Shown: positions 17,184 to 26,692, counted from the first letter of the stretch. The stretch is DNA of 64,000 nt from Candidatus Omnitrophota bacterium (GCA_029570205.1 JAKQSI010000090.1:1-64000); one strand, 5' to 3'. A program made the numbers and translations. The notes: generated by a model from the letters alone, not told the origin.

Positions 17184-17872
17184 GGTCCTGCTTACTTTCC
17201 ACTGAGTTTGGCTTCAGGCGTTACTGCTTTCGTTTTGCCATCCGAAAGCAACCGGGGTGCCAAATATGGGATGCATGGAGTGATTCCGATTGAATCGCGG
17301 CTGAATCCGCTGGAGATTTCCCCGATGGTGACTGCAGTAACATACTGAATATAATCGTGTTATGTTCCGCTTATCGAAATGGAAAGGTTAACCGACGGGA
17401 CCATTCGGATCGCTACTAAACATATCTTTGCCGGTCTTCTTTTCGGGATTCTCGGCTTCAAACGGTCAGGAAGAAAGAGGTATTCGCTGCGCCAGAAGAA
17501 GGCAAAAAGTTCCCCTTGAGCAGTCTCCGATTTGAGGATAACAGACACACGGGTTAAAATGGCATTAGAGATTATTCACAGCATTTATGCAGATTTGTTT
17601 GCATTTTGGAATCTATTGTTATATAATAGAGAGTGAAGTGAGAGGCAAAACACCACTTCATTTCGGCGGAGTCAATATCTATTGATTAATCTAAACCGCC
17701 GCTCAACCGGTTTTTACGAGACAGAACGATATGCGAACCCGGGAACTTGGCATCGATTTTGATACATTGCGTATTCGAATTGTCGGTTTGTCTTATGAGC
17801 GCGCTTACAAAATGATCTGGTTGAGGACCTTGCAGGAGGACGTGAGTTATAGTCCGAACAGGAGGTCCAGCT
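17184..17872. other. Intergenic region, no convincing gene
   Basis: About 690 bp between a minus-strand and a plus-strand gene. Short open frames on both strands lack ribosome sites and recognisable sequence. The only clear signal is a sigma-70-type promoter at 17599-17627. The leader from that promoter to the next ATG is about 240 nt. Confidence 0.6.
17599..17627 (+). promoter_or_regulatory. Strong sigma-70-type promoter
   Basis: TTGCAT (17599-17604) and a perfect TATAAT (17622-17627) are separated by exactly 17 bp in AT-rich surroundings. It reads toward the membrane protein gene at 17873, leaving an untranslated leader of about 240 nt. Confidence 0.65.
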
Positions 17873-18307
17873 ATGCCTAAGCTAAATAATCTCTTCGACT
17901 CAGGAGTGATCAAAACCACGGGTGACCCGACCCTGGTTTTTGGCATTCTTGGAGGAATTGCGGTTTTCATTGTTGTTCTGGTTTTTGTCAGCTATCGCTA
18001 CAAGCGCTGGAAAAAGCATCAGCGCTTTGTCGCAGAGTTGAACCAATTGGCGCTGGAAGACAAAGAAGGCAACACGCTGATCGATCTGGTCAAACGGTAC
18101 GCCATGGATGAACCGGTAGAGGTTCTGTATTCCCTCCGTGTTTTCGACCAGCTTGCCGAGAAGGAAATGTGTCGCGTTCTTGGTCTGCAAGGTTCCCAAG
18201 AGGCCAAGCAGCAATATATCGACCTTCTTTATTCGATTCGGCAAAAGACTTATTTCCCTGACCTGAATGAGAGTCTTCGGGAGCCGGTTCAGGTCAACGG
18301 AAATTAA
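17873..18307 (+). CDS. Single-pass membrane protein of unknown function
   Basis: The 144-residue protein has one strong membrane helix at about residues 23-42 (VFGILGGIAVFIVVLVFVSY), then a basic stretch RYKRWKKHQR and a helical cytoplasmic domain of about 95 residues (ALEDKEGNTLIDLVKRYAMD, LYSLRVFDQLAEKEMCRVL). I do not recognise the family; the layout recalls the N-terminal part of membrane-anchored PilZ-type flagellar proteins, but no PilZ motif is present. The ribosome site AGGAGG at 7 nt is near perfect, and a sigma-70 promoter lies upstream. Confidence 0.75.
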   Translation: MPKLNNLFDSGVIKTTGDPTLVFGILGGIAVFIVVLVFVSYRYKRWKKHQRFVAELNQLALEDKEGNTLIDLVKRYAMDEPVEVLYSLRVFDQLAEKEMCRVLGLQGSQEAKQQYIDLLYSIRQKTYFPDLNESLREPVQVNGN

Positions 18308-18487
18308 GTTTGGTCCCTGTATCATGTGCCTTCCGTTGGCGTTCCTGTCTGGCAGGGCGTGGACATAGTGGACGGTGTGGACAGGCGACGCAGATTCAAT
18401 TGAATGCGGGCCTGTTTCTTCCCTACCGTTTCAATGGCCCCGGAGTAATATGGTCTGTTATCCTCTGATTCTTTTGAGGAGCGGGCC

Positions 18488-19537
18488 ATGATCGACCTAC
18501 GCAGCGATACAATTACCAAACCAACCCCGGAAATGTATGAGGCGATGGTTTCTGCGCCGTTGGGAGACGATGTATTCGGTGATGATCCCACAGTGCAGCG
18601 CCTGGAGCAGGCATGTGCGACGCGCTTGGGCAAGGAAGCGGCGATGTTTGTTCCCAGCGGCACAATGGCCAACCTGGTCTGCATTCTGACGCACTGTCGG
18701 CCGGGCGATGAGGTCTTCGTGTCCGAGGGGGCGCACATCTATGAATTCGAATCCGGAGCACTCTCGGCGGTTGGCGGTGTCATCCCGCGAGTTCTTCCGT
18801 CAAAGGATGGGGCCATCGAACCGGCAGGCTTTGAAGCGGCGATGCGACCCGCCAACATGCACTTTCCTCGGTCGCGCCTGTTATGCCTGGAGAATACGCA
18901 TAACAACGCGGGCGGTGTGGCCATCCCTCTGGAACACCAGAAGCGGCTTTGCGTTCTGGCTCAGGACCAGGGAATTTTGGTCCATCTGGACGGCGCCCGG
19001 ATTTGGAACGCGGCCATTGCTCTCGGAGTGAGCGCGAGAGATCTGGCAGCGGATGCCGACTCGGTTTCCTTCTGTTTCTCAAAAGGGCTTTCTGCCCCGG
19101 TTGGTTCCGTTGTGCTTGGAACGGAGGACTTTATCAACCAGGCCCGCCGGAAAAGGAAAATGCTTGGCGGTGGAATGCGTCAGGCCGGAGTGCTTGCGGC
19201 AGCGGCCCAGGTTGCCCTGGATACAATGATCGACCGGCTGGCCGACGATCACCGGCGAGCGGCCATGCTCGCCGAACGTCTGGTGGACCTGAAAGGCATT
19301 CTGTTGATTCGCAACGGGGTTCAGACAAATATGATTTTCATGGACATCTCCGGAACCGGTATGATCTCCAGGGAGTTTGCGGACCGATGCAAGAGACTGG
19401 GGCTGTTGGTCAATACGCCGGGACGCTATCGCATTCGTCTGGTGACCAATCGGCATATTGACGATCATGCGGTGGAAGAAGCCACGCAAATTCTTCGCAA
19501 AGTCGTGACCTCTCCCGCAGACTCTCCAGCCCCATAA
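18488..19537 (+). CDS. ltaE: Low-specificity L-threonine aldolase
   Basis: A 349-residue PLP enzyme that cleaves L-threonine or L-allo-threonine to glycine and acetaldehyde. It starts with the family signature [16 protein letters not shown], then [37 protein letters not shown], and [14 protein letters not shown], where the Lys (about residue 199) binds PLP. Length is normal. GGAG precedes the ATG closely. A methyltransferase gene follows after 20 bp on the same strand and is probably co-transcribed. Confidence 0.96.
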   Translation: MIDLRSDTITKPTPEMYEAMVSAPLGDDVFGDDPTVQRLEQACATRLGKEAAMFVPSGTMANLVCILTHCRPGDEVFVSEGAHIYEFESGALSAVGGVIPRVLPSKDGAIEPAGFEAAMRPANMHFPRSRLLCLENTHNNAGGVAIPLEHQKRLCVLAQDQGILVHLDGARIWNAAIALGVSARDLAADADSVSFCFSKGLSAPVGSVVLGTEDFINQARRKRKMLGGGMRQAGVLAAAAQVALDTMIDRLADDHRRAAMLAERLVDLKGILLIRNGVQTNMIFMDISGTGMISREFADRCKRLGLLVNTPGRYRIRLVTNRHIDDHAVEEATQILRKVVTSPADSPAP

Positions 19538-19557
19538 AAAGGACTCTTTTTCACCTG

Positions 19558-20304
19558 ATGAGCAATTCTTGCGGCATAGAGGGGACCTCGGAAAAGAACT
19601 CCCATCCCGTTGGGGAAGAAACCCTTCGACGCATTTACCGGATGCGTCGCATGAACGAGTGGATGTGGTCCCGAATCGAACCCTGGGTGGGCGACCGGAT
19701 TCTGGAGGCCGGTTGCGGCAACGGCAATATCACGGAGTTTCTGCTCAAACGGGAGTTCGTGCTTTCTGTGGATATCAATCCGACCAACCTGCAAGCGCTT
19801 CAGGAACGATTCAGGGACCATGAAAACCTGTCTGTTCTCAATCTGGACCTGACCGATCCCGCCCTGAAAGACTGTGCGGCCTGCCGCTTTGATACGGTCG
19901 TGTGTCTGAATGTGCTGGAGCATATCGAGAGGCATGAGACAGTCTTGCGGTCATTTCACGAAATACTTCAGCCGGATGGGTTGCTTGTTCTGCTGGTTCC
20001 CGCATATCCATGGTTGTTCGGCACATTGGATTCCGCCTTGGGGCATGTTCGAAGGTATGGAAAATCCGAATTGAAGAGACTTCTTGAGCAGGCCGGTTTT
20101 CGGATCACCTATCATTCCTACTTGAATATGATGGGAATCCTGGGATGGTGGCTGAATGGGAAGCTGCTGAAGCGGAATCTTCTCCCAAGCGCGCAGCTGG
20201 ATCTGTACGAAGGATTTGTGCCTGTTTTTCGATTCCTGGAGCAGATCACCGGTCATTGCATGGGATTGTCGCACATTATTATCGGGGCAAAATCGGGATC
20301 ATAA
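19558..20304 (+). CDS. Class I SAM-dependent methyltransferase
   Basis: A 248-residue protein with the SAM-binding motif LEAGCGNGNITEFLL (about residue 44), acidic motif II VLSVDINPTN, and motif IV DTVVCLNVLEHIER, followed by LLVLLVPAYPWLFG and HVRRYGKSEL. The C-terminal part with hydrophobic NMMGILGWWLNGKLL resembles methyltransferases of surface polysaccharide or lipid metabolism. It lies 20 bp after ltaE, but the pairing suggests no shared pathway. The substrate is not readable from sequence. Confidence 0.85.
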   Translation: MSNSCGIEGTSEKNSHPVGEETLRRIYRMRRMNEWMWSRIEPWVGDRILEAGCGNGNITEFLLKREFVLSVDINPTNLQALQERFRDHENLSVLNLDLTDPALKDCAACRFDTVVCLNVLEHIERHETVLRSFHEILQPDGLLVLLVPAYPWLFGTLDSALGHVRRYGKSELKRLLEQAGFRITYHSYLNMMGILGWWLNGKLLKRNLLPSAQLDLYEGFVPVFRFLEQITGHCMGLSHIIIGAKSGS

Positions 20305-20357
20305 AAAAGAATGACCCGATCTTCGGATTGCAGGGCAGGGCGATTTCAACACGACAC

Positions 20358-20389
20358 AAGACAGCCGTGTGAATTGTTACGGCTGTCTT
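20358..20389 (+). terminator. Long hairpin after the methyltransferase gene
   Basis: An 11-bp perfect stem, AAGACAGCCGT (20358-20368) and ACGGCTGTCTT (20379-20389), encloses a 10-nt loop. It lies about 55 bp past the methyltransferase stop. The U tract is short, so it is a probable but not ideal intrinsic terminator; it may also end transcripts of the minus-strand ORF at 20425. Confidence 0.5.
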
Positions 20390-20424
20390 CTATCGGTCCG
20401 AAAGAGAGCCGGAAAATGAATGCC

Positions 20425-20772
20425 TCAGTTTTCTGCGGCCCCGGAGGCGATCATCTTCGGATTATACGAGATGGCCATTGTCTGGGGTTCGCGCAAGCCG
20501 TTGATCGGGCATTCTCTGCAAAGATCGCAGTTTGGGCGCACGGGGTCGCAAACAAAATACTCCTGAATTCGGATCTTACTTGGCCTATACATGGGGCAAT
20601 AGCAGGCGCGTTCTATTGCGAGATTCCGTGTGGCCCGAACATCACTTTTAACTTCTCCGTCTTCGAGCACAGCTAATAAGTTCTGCACCGTCGCCTCCCA
20701 TCTGGTATAAGATCTTGGCAAGCCCTCAATTCCGCATGGCAAACCAAAACAAGAGACCTTAAGTTTCCTCAC
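20425..20772 (-). CDS. Cysteine-rich hypothetical protein
   Basis: A 115-residue ORF with ten cysteines, including ACYCP and the cluster VCDPVRPNCDLCRECP, which suggests zinc or iron-sulfur binding. I do not recognise a family. The start is a GTG at 20772 without a clear ribosome site, so the N-terminus is uncertain. The overlapping plus-strand frame has no recognisable sequence. It is isolated between a hairpin and a 0.5-kb gene-free stretch, and its codon use differs from the neighbours. It may be a remnant or an acquired gene. Confidence 0.4.
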   Translation of the reverse strand: MRKLKVSCFGLPCGIEGLPRSYTRWEATVQNLLAVLEDGEVKSDVRATRNLAIERACYCPMYRPSKIRIQEYFVCDPVRPNCDLCRECPINGLREPQTMAISYNPKMIASGAAEN

Positions 20773-21291
20773 GTGTAATCCAGATTACCATTCCGCGAGA
20801 AAAGATGCAATAAGGAATTGAAAAAATGTTAAGTCCCTCTGTTGGATTTTTCGATACGATTCATCAGATAAATGCTTGTTTTTGGGCCACTTATCGGTAT
20901 AATATCATCAAACATTCGTTCATTTTCGGCAGCTTCCCTGATAGGGAGAAAGTGAGATCGCCGGATCCGTCGGCGAGAAAGGATATCGGGAGGTGGCACT
21001 TTCATAATCCCCTAAAATTATTATACTTATTTATGAAGGAGCCGGTTCTCGCCGGTTTTGTTATTCGCCCCCGGTTGGCCCATTCACGCTCCCCAATACA
21101 GATTGTTGTCGAGACGGCCGGACAAACGGAGATCGGAAAGATCGAGTACGCAGGGTTTAATGGGCGGTTTTAACTTAAAAAAGGCCGTGAAAATGGGGGG
21201 TGTGCAGTAGTCAGATTGGGTTTCGCAGTATACATTTATAGAATGATGGACTGTGGTCTGAGCGCATGACCATTGAAGTCGGGAACGATCC
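20773..21291. other. Gene-free stretch with possible promoter and small transcript
   Basis: No credible ORF. It contains a promoter-like pair (see 20876-20903), a small hairpin TCGCCG/CGGCGA near 20957-20978, and a weak CCGG-type hairpin followed by TTTTG near 21045-21060. Together these could define a small RNA of about 150 nt, but there is no match to a known RNA family that I can see. Confidence 0.35.
20876..20903 (+). promoter_or_regulatory. Candidate sigma-70 promoter with no ORF downstream
   Basis: TTGTTT (20876-20881) and TATAAT (20898-20903) are separated by 16 bp. The next coding start on this strand is 390 bp away, so the promoter may serve a small RNA or a long leader of the gene at 21292. 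Confidence 0.4.
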
Positions 21292-22089
21292 ATGTGGACT
21301 TTATCGAGCGCAATCCGGTTTGTGATTCTGTGCCTGATCCTGTGGCAAATAGGCTGTACCACTGTGGAGACAGTGCGGTCACTGCCTGTGCCGGATTTAT
21401 CCCTGGGTTCGGTCAATTTTTTGCACAGCGAGGTGGGGGATCTGAAGCACAGCGTTGCACTTATGGAGAAAAGGTTCAACGAGAATCAGAAGGAGCGTCA
21501 ACGCAGTTTGAACCAGCTTCGCGCCCTGGTAAAGGAGTCTTCAAGCGCTATGGCGGAAAGAGAACGGCGCATTCAGGACAACCTGAGTGCGCTTGGGGCG
21601 AATTCTCCGGAGTCGGTACAACGCATCAGCACACCGACATCCTCGCCACCGCCTATTCAAGACGAGTTTGCGGCGATGTTTCGGAATGCGTATTCGAGCT
21701 ATCAGCGGGGGGATTACGCTGTGGCCTTTGAACGATACCAGGAGATTTATGAGAAAGCGCCGTCCAAGACACAAAAAGGACAGGCGCTGTTTTGGGCCGC
21801 GGAGAGCGCTTACGCTGCGCAGGACTGGGATAATGCCATTCGCATGTTCGACAAATTTCGGCGGGAGTTTCCTACGGATCCTCTTCTCCCCAGCGCCCTG
21901 CTGCGGACCGCCACGGCTCACGCGCAAAAGGGCGATCATGACAATTCCAAGCGAGTTTTGGAGACCCTGGTGAGCCAGTATCCCCAGACCCAGGAAGCGG
22001 AACTGGCTCGTCGAAGGCTGGCGGATGCCTCCGGATCGTGGTCTGTTCAAATTGAATCCATCGAACAGGGAAATGGAACCTCGCGTTAA
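21292..22089 (+). CDS. CpoB/YbgF-like TPR lipoprotein
   Basis: This 265-residue protein has a signal peptide with lipobox (LWQIGC), so it is probably a lipoprotein. A coiled-coil region follows (about residues 40-100, SVALMEKRFNENQKERQRSL). Three TPR-like repeats at the C-terminus follow (about 125-250: AYSSYQRGDYAVAFERYQEI, LFWAAESAYAAQDWDNAIRM, LLRTATAHAQKGDHDNSKRV). This coiled-coil plus TPR design matches CpoB (YbgF), which links the Tol-Pal system to peptidoglycan synthesis. No tol or pal gene is in the window, so the exact role is inferred. Confidence 0.75.
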   Translation: MWTLSSAIRFVILCLILWQIGCTTVETVRSLPVPDLSLGSVNFLHSEVGDLKHSVALMEKRFNENQKERQRSLNQLRALVKESSSAMAERERRIQDNLSALGANSPESVQRISTPTSSPPPIQDEFAAMFRNAYSSYQRGDYAVAFERYQEIYEKAPSKTQKGQALFWAAESAYAAQDWDNAIRMFDKFRREFPTDPLLPSALLRTATAHAQKGDHDNSKRVLETLVSQYPQTQEAELARRRLADASGSWSVQIESIEQGNGTSR

Positions 22090-22189
22090 GCGGGTCAAAA
22101 TGTTCTCAGGAGGATTTTGCGCGATCCCCATTGAATGAGAACGTCTCGCCGACAGGCCTCCGAGTGAACCCGATTCTCACCAACAGCAG

Positions 22190-23035
22190 TTGATTTTACT
22201 CCTTATGATAAAACAGATCTGGTCATACCGCCGCTTGCTTCGGGAACTGGTACGGCGAGACCTGCGCACCCGATACAAGGTCTCGATCCTGGGTTTTTTC
22301 TGGAGTCTGCTGAGACCGTTTCTGGCCATGGTGATTATCGCGGGGGTATTTACGGTTATTGCCGAGATGCCCCATGCTTCCTTCCCGCACATCTCCTATT
22401 TTGCGTTTTTGCTTTGCGGTTATCTGCCGTGGACCCTGTTGACCGGCGGCCTGATGGAAGGGACACAGGCGTTGCTGATGAACGCACAGTTGATTAAGAA
22501 GGTAGCGTGTCCGCGTGTGATTTTCCCGCTGGGAGTGGTGCTGTCCCACCTGGTCAACACGTTTCTGGCGTTTGTGGTTTTGTTGCCGTTGACCTGCCTG
22601 GTATTTGGATATCCGATTCGGCTTTCCTGTTTGTTTCTGCTGCCGTTGCTGATTTGTGAAACCTTTCTGGTCATTGGTGTGGTTTGGGCGTTGTCGGGAT
22701 TGAATGTGCTGTATCGGGATGTGACGCAGATTCTGGATTTCCTGTTGCTGGCCTGGTTTTACTCCACTCCGATCCTGTATTCCATGAACATGCCGATGGG
22801 GGTTCTGGGGCGGTGGGGTTTGCCGGAGTGGCTGGTATTGCTGAATCCCATGTCCGGCATGATCTACGCGGCGCGGTGGGCGTGTTTCGGCCTGGCGGAG
22901 AATGCGCCGTGGAGGATGCCGTCGGGTACATTTCTATTCGGCCTGTCCTTTTTTGTCGCGGTTTCCCTGGTGGCCCCTGTTGTGGGATACGCGATTTTCC
23001 GCCGTGTTGAGACGCGCGCTGTGGATGCCCTGTAA
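22190..23035 (+). CDS. ABC-2-type polysaccharide exporter permease
   Basis: A 281-residue membrane protein with six membrane segments and the family signatures VRRDLRTRYKVSILGFFWSL, LPWTLLTGGLMEGTQALLMN, and ACPRVIFPLG-like VACPRVIFPLGVVLSHLVN. It resembles Wzm/RfbA/TagG permeases that export O-antigen or other polysaccharides. The frame opens at TTG 22190; an in-frame ATG at 22205 is an alternative and neither has a good ribosome site. No ATPase subunit gene lies next to it, which is unusual. Its stop shares a base with the longest possible start of the following dehydrogenase gene. Confidence 0.88.
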   Translation: MILLLMIKQIWSYRRLLRELVRRDLRTRYKVSILGFFWSLLRPFLAMVIIAGVFTVIAEMPHASFPHISYFAFLLCGYLPWTLLTGGLMEGTQALLMNAQLIKKVACPRVIFPLGVVLSHLVNTFLAFVVLLPLTCLVFGYPIRLSCLFLLPLLICETFLVIGVVWALSGLNVLYRDVTQILDFLLLAWFYSTPILYSMNMPMGVLGRWGLPEWLVLLNPMSGMIYAARWACFGLAENAPWRMPSGTFLFGLSFFVAVSLVAPVVGYAIFRRVETRAVDAL

Positions 23036-23073
23036 TGTCCGGGTCGGCCGGAAAATCAGATCGGAGAGAACGA

Positions 23074-24114
23074 ATGCGGGCTGCGTATCTGGTGGCGCCA
23101 TATCGGTTGGAGCTGAGGGAAGTTCCTGCCCCGACACCGGGCAAGGGCGAGGTATTGGTTCGCGTAACAGCGGCGGGGGTGTGCGGATCGGATCTGCATT
23201 TCTATTCGGCGGGTCGAATTGGGGAAGTGGTTCTGGATCAGCCGTTTGTGATGGGGCATGAGTTTTGCGGTGTTGTGGAAGATGCAGGGGAGTTTTCCGC
23301 AAGTCTTCCCAAAGGGACAAGAGTTGCGACGGAGCCTTCGATTGCATGTGGGACTTGCTTCTATTGCCGCGAGGATCGTCCGAATTTGTGCCTGAACCTG
23401 ACCTTTGTCGGATTCCCCCCCAAAGGCGGCGGGTATGCGGAGTTTATTACACTGCCGGGCGAGAATCTTCATCGTCTTCCGGATTCCGTTCCCGATTCCC
23501 AGGGTCCCCTGGTGGAAACCGTGGCTGTCGCCATTCACACGGTGGAATTGATGGGCGATGTGAGAGGGAAAAGTGTGGCAATTCTGGGGGCGGGGCCGGT
23601 GGGTTTGTTGACGTTCCTGTATCTGCGGTATTGCGGGGCGGCTGTGGCTTATATGACGGAACCGATTGAAAGCCGGAGAGAATTTGCGCAGTTTTTGGGA
23701 ATGAAAACGGTTTTGCAGCCCGATGATCTCCAGTCTATAGCAGAACAGGAGAGGGATTTGGATGGGGTCGGACCGGAATTTGTGGTGGAGGCAGCCGGGG
23801 AGCCGGCGAGCTATTCACAGGCAATGCAGTTTGTCCGACGTGGCGGCACGGTTATCTATTGTGGAATCTACCCATACGGCGCAATGTCCGTCGATTTCAC
23901 CCCGGCGAGGCGAAAGGAACTGCGCATGGTTTTCGTGCGCCGGTCTCTGCCCCGCAACTATTCGGAGGCCATTCGGCTGGCGGCATCGGGCGAGATTGAT
24001 CTCGCACCGTTCTGCCGCGCCGTGTATCCGTTTGACCGGGTTGCCGAGGCATTCGAGGACGCATGGAAGCGGGTCCCCGGACTTGTCAAAGCGATCCTGC
24101 ATCCGGTGGGATGA
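23074..24114 (+). CDS. Zinc-dependent medium-chain alcohol dehydrogenase
   Basis: A 346-residue oxidoreductase of the sorbitol/threonine dehydrogenase type. Catalytic zinc ligands are in AAGVCGSDLHF and GHEFCGVVE; the structural zinc site is the four-Cys stretch ACGTCFYCREDRPNLC; the NAD site is AILGAGPVGLLTF. The ATG at 23074 has GGAGAG at 5 nt and gives a standard N-terminus (MRAAYLVAPYRLELREV); the frame is open to 23035, where it would overlap the permease stop. It probably acts on a polyol or sugar alcohol, and being coupled to a polysaccharide exporter gene hints at sugar precursor metabolism. The substrate is not determinable. Confidence 0.92.
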   Translation: MRAAYLVAPYRLELREVPAPTPGKGEVLVRVTAAGVCGSDLHFYSAGRIGEVVLDQPFVMGHEFCGVVEDAGEFSASLPKGTRVATEPSIACGTCFYCREDRPNLCLNLTFVGFPPKGGGYAEFITLPGENLHRLPDSVPDSQGPLVETVAVAIHTVELMGDVRGKSVAILGAGPVGLLTFLYLRYCGAAVAYMTEPIESRREFAQFLGMKTVLQPDDLQSIAEQERDLDGVGPEFVVEAAGEPASYSQAMQFVRRGGTVIYCGIYPYGAMSVDFTPARRKELRMVFVRRSLPRNYSEAIRLAASGEIDLAPFCRAVYPFDRVAEAFEDAWKRVPGLVKAILHPVG

Positions 24115-24164
24115 GAGGACTGAGGTCCGAAGAGGTGAGAAATCCGGTCGGTTGGGACAGGATT

Positions 24165-25754
24165 TCAATCCTTCTTCTCTCGTGGCTGCCCCACCCAGAT
24201 CCACACCGGCGGTCCCGAAGCGCCGACATCGATAACGTGCTGCGGAACCACGCCGGGTAACTCGCCGGGACGAACCAGGTACGCCACGCCCGGATCGTTT
24301 GAGCGATATCGGCTGCGCATGGATTGACCGGTCGGGAGAAACTCGACATTGGGGATGGTGTGCGATTCAATCCATCGTTCGGGATTTTCCTTGCCGTAGA
24401 ATAAGAAGAACACTTCGGGATATTCCGCCATTCCGGTGACGACCGCATTCGGGTATTCCTCGCGATGATCCATCCACCAGTGGATTGCCTCCCGGTAGCC
24501 ATATTCCCAATAATGAACGGAGTAATATGGGTAGACGGAAAAACAGACAAAGAAGAACAGGATGACTAAGCACACCGTGCAAATGCTCCATAGCGCCGCA
24601 ACTCTCTCGAATAATTGTACTTTCGAGTATCGAACAAAATAATTCTTTATGTAGAATCCTCCGTCCGCTGAAATCAAGTGCAGAACCGGCAGCGCAAAAA
24701 TGCTTCGCAGCGCATGAGGAATCCCCTCATTGGTACACGCGGCGGAGACCGGAAACAGGACCAGCCAGCCGAGCAGAAGACGCTCCCGGTAGCCGCCATG
24801 TCGCACCGTATTCCAGATTCCGGCAATCAGTAACGGCAAGAGGTAAATCTGTATCTGTCCGGGAAATCCGACGGAATGGCGCAAGTTGGCATCTCCCCCC
24901 AAGAAAAGAAAGAACGGCGAGAAATGCGCCAGGTAGTTTTTTACGAATAGAAACACAATCTCCGCATAACTCGACGCCCCGAAAATGGAAATGGCCCGAA
25001 ATCGCCGTCCGCTTTCCTCCGGTTCGGTCAGGATGTGATGCGCCATCGGAACGGCTAAAACGGCAACAAGAATCAACGGGAATACAACCCACAACCGTTC
25101 TTTTTTTTCGAGACGGTAAACGACGGCGAGCGCGGATAGGAGGATCAGAAAGAGCGGAATAAATAATCGCGCAGGCTCATACGTGTACAGCGCCAGCGCG
25201 AAGGCAACAGCGGAAAGCAACCCGTAAAGTGTCTTTGTCGCGACGGTTTTCCTGTCGAGAAAACAGTCGTACCAGAATACGGCGAGCGGTACCCACACTG
25301 TCAGGAAAATGGACTGATTCGCCCAGCGTGACAGGAGAAAATGCCAGGGACACACGGACAGAAATCCTGCCGCCCACAACCCGGCGCTCCGCCCCCACCA
25401 GCGTCTCGCAAGAAGGAATGTTACAAGAATTGCCCCGCATCCGGCCAGCGCCGCCGGAAGGCGGACAGCGCGTTCGTTCAGTCCCAGAGCGGCGATGAAT
25501 GGAATATCGACGTATTGATAGAGCGCCGAGGTGGTCACCCGCAGGGACTGCACAAACAGCGGATACGATTTCCCCGCGCTGTCTTTTCCGGTTTTCCAGA
25601 GCAGGCAGGATGTATAGCCCTTGTCGGCTTCATCGCGAAAGAAGCCGGGGGGATGGGTCTCCAATCCGATACATCGGAGCGCCGATGCTGTAAAAATCAG
25701 CATAGCCGCAAGGAAAATAAGCGCCCTGGTCCGGAACTGTTGCTGTGAGAGCAT
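24165..25754 (-). CDS. GT39-family membrane glycosyltransferase (ArnT/PMT-like)
   Basis: A 529-residue polytopic protein with about ten membrane helices. After the first helix is the acidic loop PPGFFRDEADKGYTSCLLW, which carries the Asp-Glu typical of PMT/ArnT enzymes; then AVRLPAALAGCGAILVTFLL, RWWGRSAGLWAAGFLSV and WANQSIF. The family transfers a sugar from a polyprenyl phosphate to a protein or lipid on the periplasmic face. The C-terminus is a soluble domain with PEVFFLFYGKENPERW. It is convergent with the dehydrogenase gene. The acceptor is unknown; lipid A or a surface protein is possible given other LPS genes in the window. Confidence 0.88.
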   Translation of the reverse strand: MLSQQQFRTRALIFLAAMLIFTASALRCIGLETHPPGFFRDEADKGYTSCLLWKTGKDSAGKSYPLFVQSLRVTTSALYQYVDIPFIAALGLNERAVRLPAALAGCGAILVTFLLARRWWGRSAGLWAAGFLSVCPWHFLLSRWANQSIFLTVWVPLAVFWYDCFLDRKTVATKTLYGLLSAVAFALALYTYEPARLFIPLFLILLSALAVVYRLEKKERLWVVFPLILVAVLAVPMAHHILTEPEESGRRFRAISIFGASSYAEIVFLFVKNYLAHFSPFFLFLGGDANLRHSVGFPGQIQIYLLPLLIAGIWNTVRHGGYRERLLLGWLVLFPVSAACTNEGIPHALRSIFALPVLHLISADGGFYIKNYFVRYSKVQLFERVAALWSICTVCLVILFFFVCFSVYPYYSVHYWEYGYREAIHWWMDHREEYPNAVVTGMAEYPEVFFLFYGKENPERWIESHTIPNVEFLPTGQSMRSRYRSNDPGVAYLVRPGELPGVVPQHVIDVGASGPPVWIWVGQPREKKD

Positions 25755-25916
25755 TGTCCTGATCGCCGGAAATCGGATATTCTATGGATCATCGGCTTGT
25801 GAAATCCGTCCACAATCCATTGGGGAATCATAGGTCGGAAACGCGCGTTTTCCTACGCTTTCTCTCGGTTGCGATGCCGATTTGGGAACGCACATACCAA
25901 GTGAGGGATTTTCGTC

Positions 25917-26618
25917 ATGTTTGCATTTTTCCCTTTTCGGGATCTCAACCGTCCCCGCCGATTTCCCGTGATGAATTGGGCGATTATGGGGGTCTGCATC
26001 CTGGTGCAGGTGTATATCATGTTCCTGGATGTTCCGTCGGTGGAGATTCTTTTCAAGATGTATGGTTTCGTTCCGTTTTTTTTCACAGAAGCGTTCGACA
26101 TCATGCTTTCGGAAAAGCCCTCGATGATCCTGTCACCGTTTACGTATATGTTTCTTCACGGGAGTCTGTTTCATCTGATTGCAAATATGTGGGCGCTGTG
26201 GATTTACGGGGACAATGTGGAGGATTGGATGGGGCATGGGTGGTTTTTGTTTTTCTATGTTTTCTGCGGGTTGGCGGCAGTGGCGACCCATTATGTGACG
26301 CATTCAGGGGAGATACAACCTGTGGTCGGCGCGAGCGGGGCGCTGGCGGGTGTAATGGCGGCCTACCTGAGGCTTTTTCCGACAGCGAAGATTCAGTGCT
26401 TTTTCTGGTTTATTTTCATTGTGCAAATTGTGGAGGTTCCGGCGCTGTTTGTAATCGTTGTCTGGTTTATCAGCCAGCTGATGAGTGTCTATTCATCCCT
26501 GTTGGGAGTGGATGTCGGAAATGTGGCCTGGTATGCGCATATCGGCGGATTTCTGGCGGGCGCATGGCTCAGCGCGCGATGGTTTCCGCATCATCGACTC
26601 TGGGGCTCCCGCTGGTGA
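25917..26618 (+). CDS. Rhomboid-family intramembrane serine protease
   Basis: A 233-residue, six-helix membrane protein. It has the catalytic serine in VVGASGALAGVMAAYL (about residue 140) and the catalytic histidine in YAHIGGFLAGAWL (about residue 207), plus FTYMFLHGSLFHLIANMWAL with the conserved His-x-x-x-Asn. These proteases cut membrane proteins within the bilayer. The N-terminus FPFRDLNRPRRFPVMNW is typical of bacterial rhomboids. It stands between the GT39 gene (divergent) and a HAD gene 74 bp downstream. Confidence 0.95.
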   Translation: MFAFFPFRDLNRPRRFPVMNWAIMGVCILVQVYIMFLDVPSVEILFKMYGFVPFFFTEAFDIMLSEKPSMILSPFTYMFLHGSLFHLIANMWALWIYGDNVEDWMGHGWFLFFYVFCGLAAVATHYVTHSGEIQPVVGASGALAGVMAAYLRLFPTAKIQCFFWFIFIVQIVEVPALFVIVVWFISQLMSVYSSLLGVDVGNVAWYAHIGGFLAGAWLSARWFPHHRLWGSRW

Positions 26619-26692
26619 ACCGAACCGGATTCCCTGTTTCCAATGTGCCGGAATGGTAGGATGTTTCTTCGTTTCGAGAGGTTTTTGGAAAT

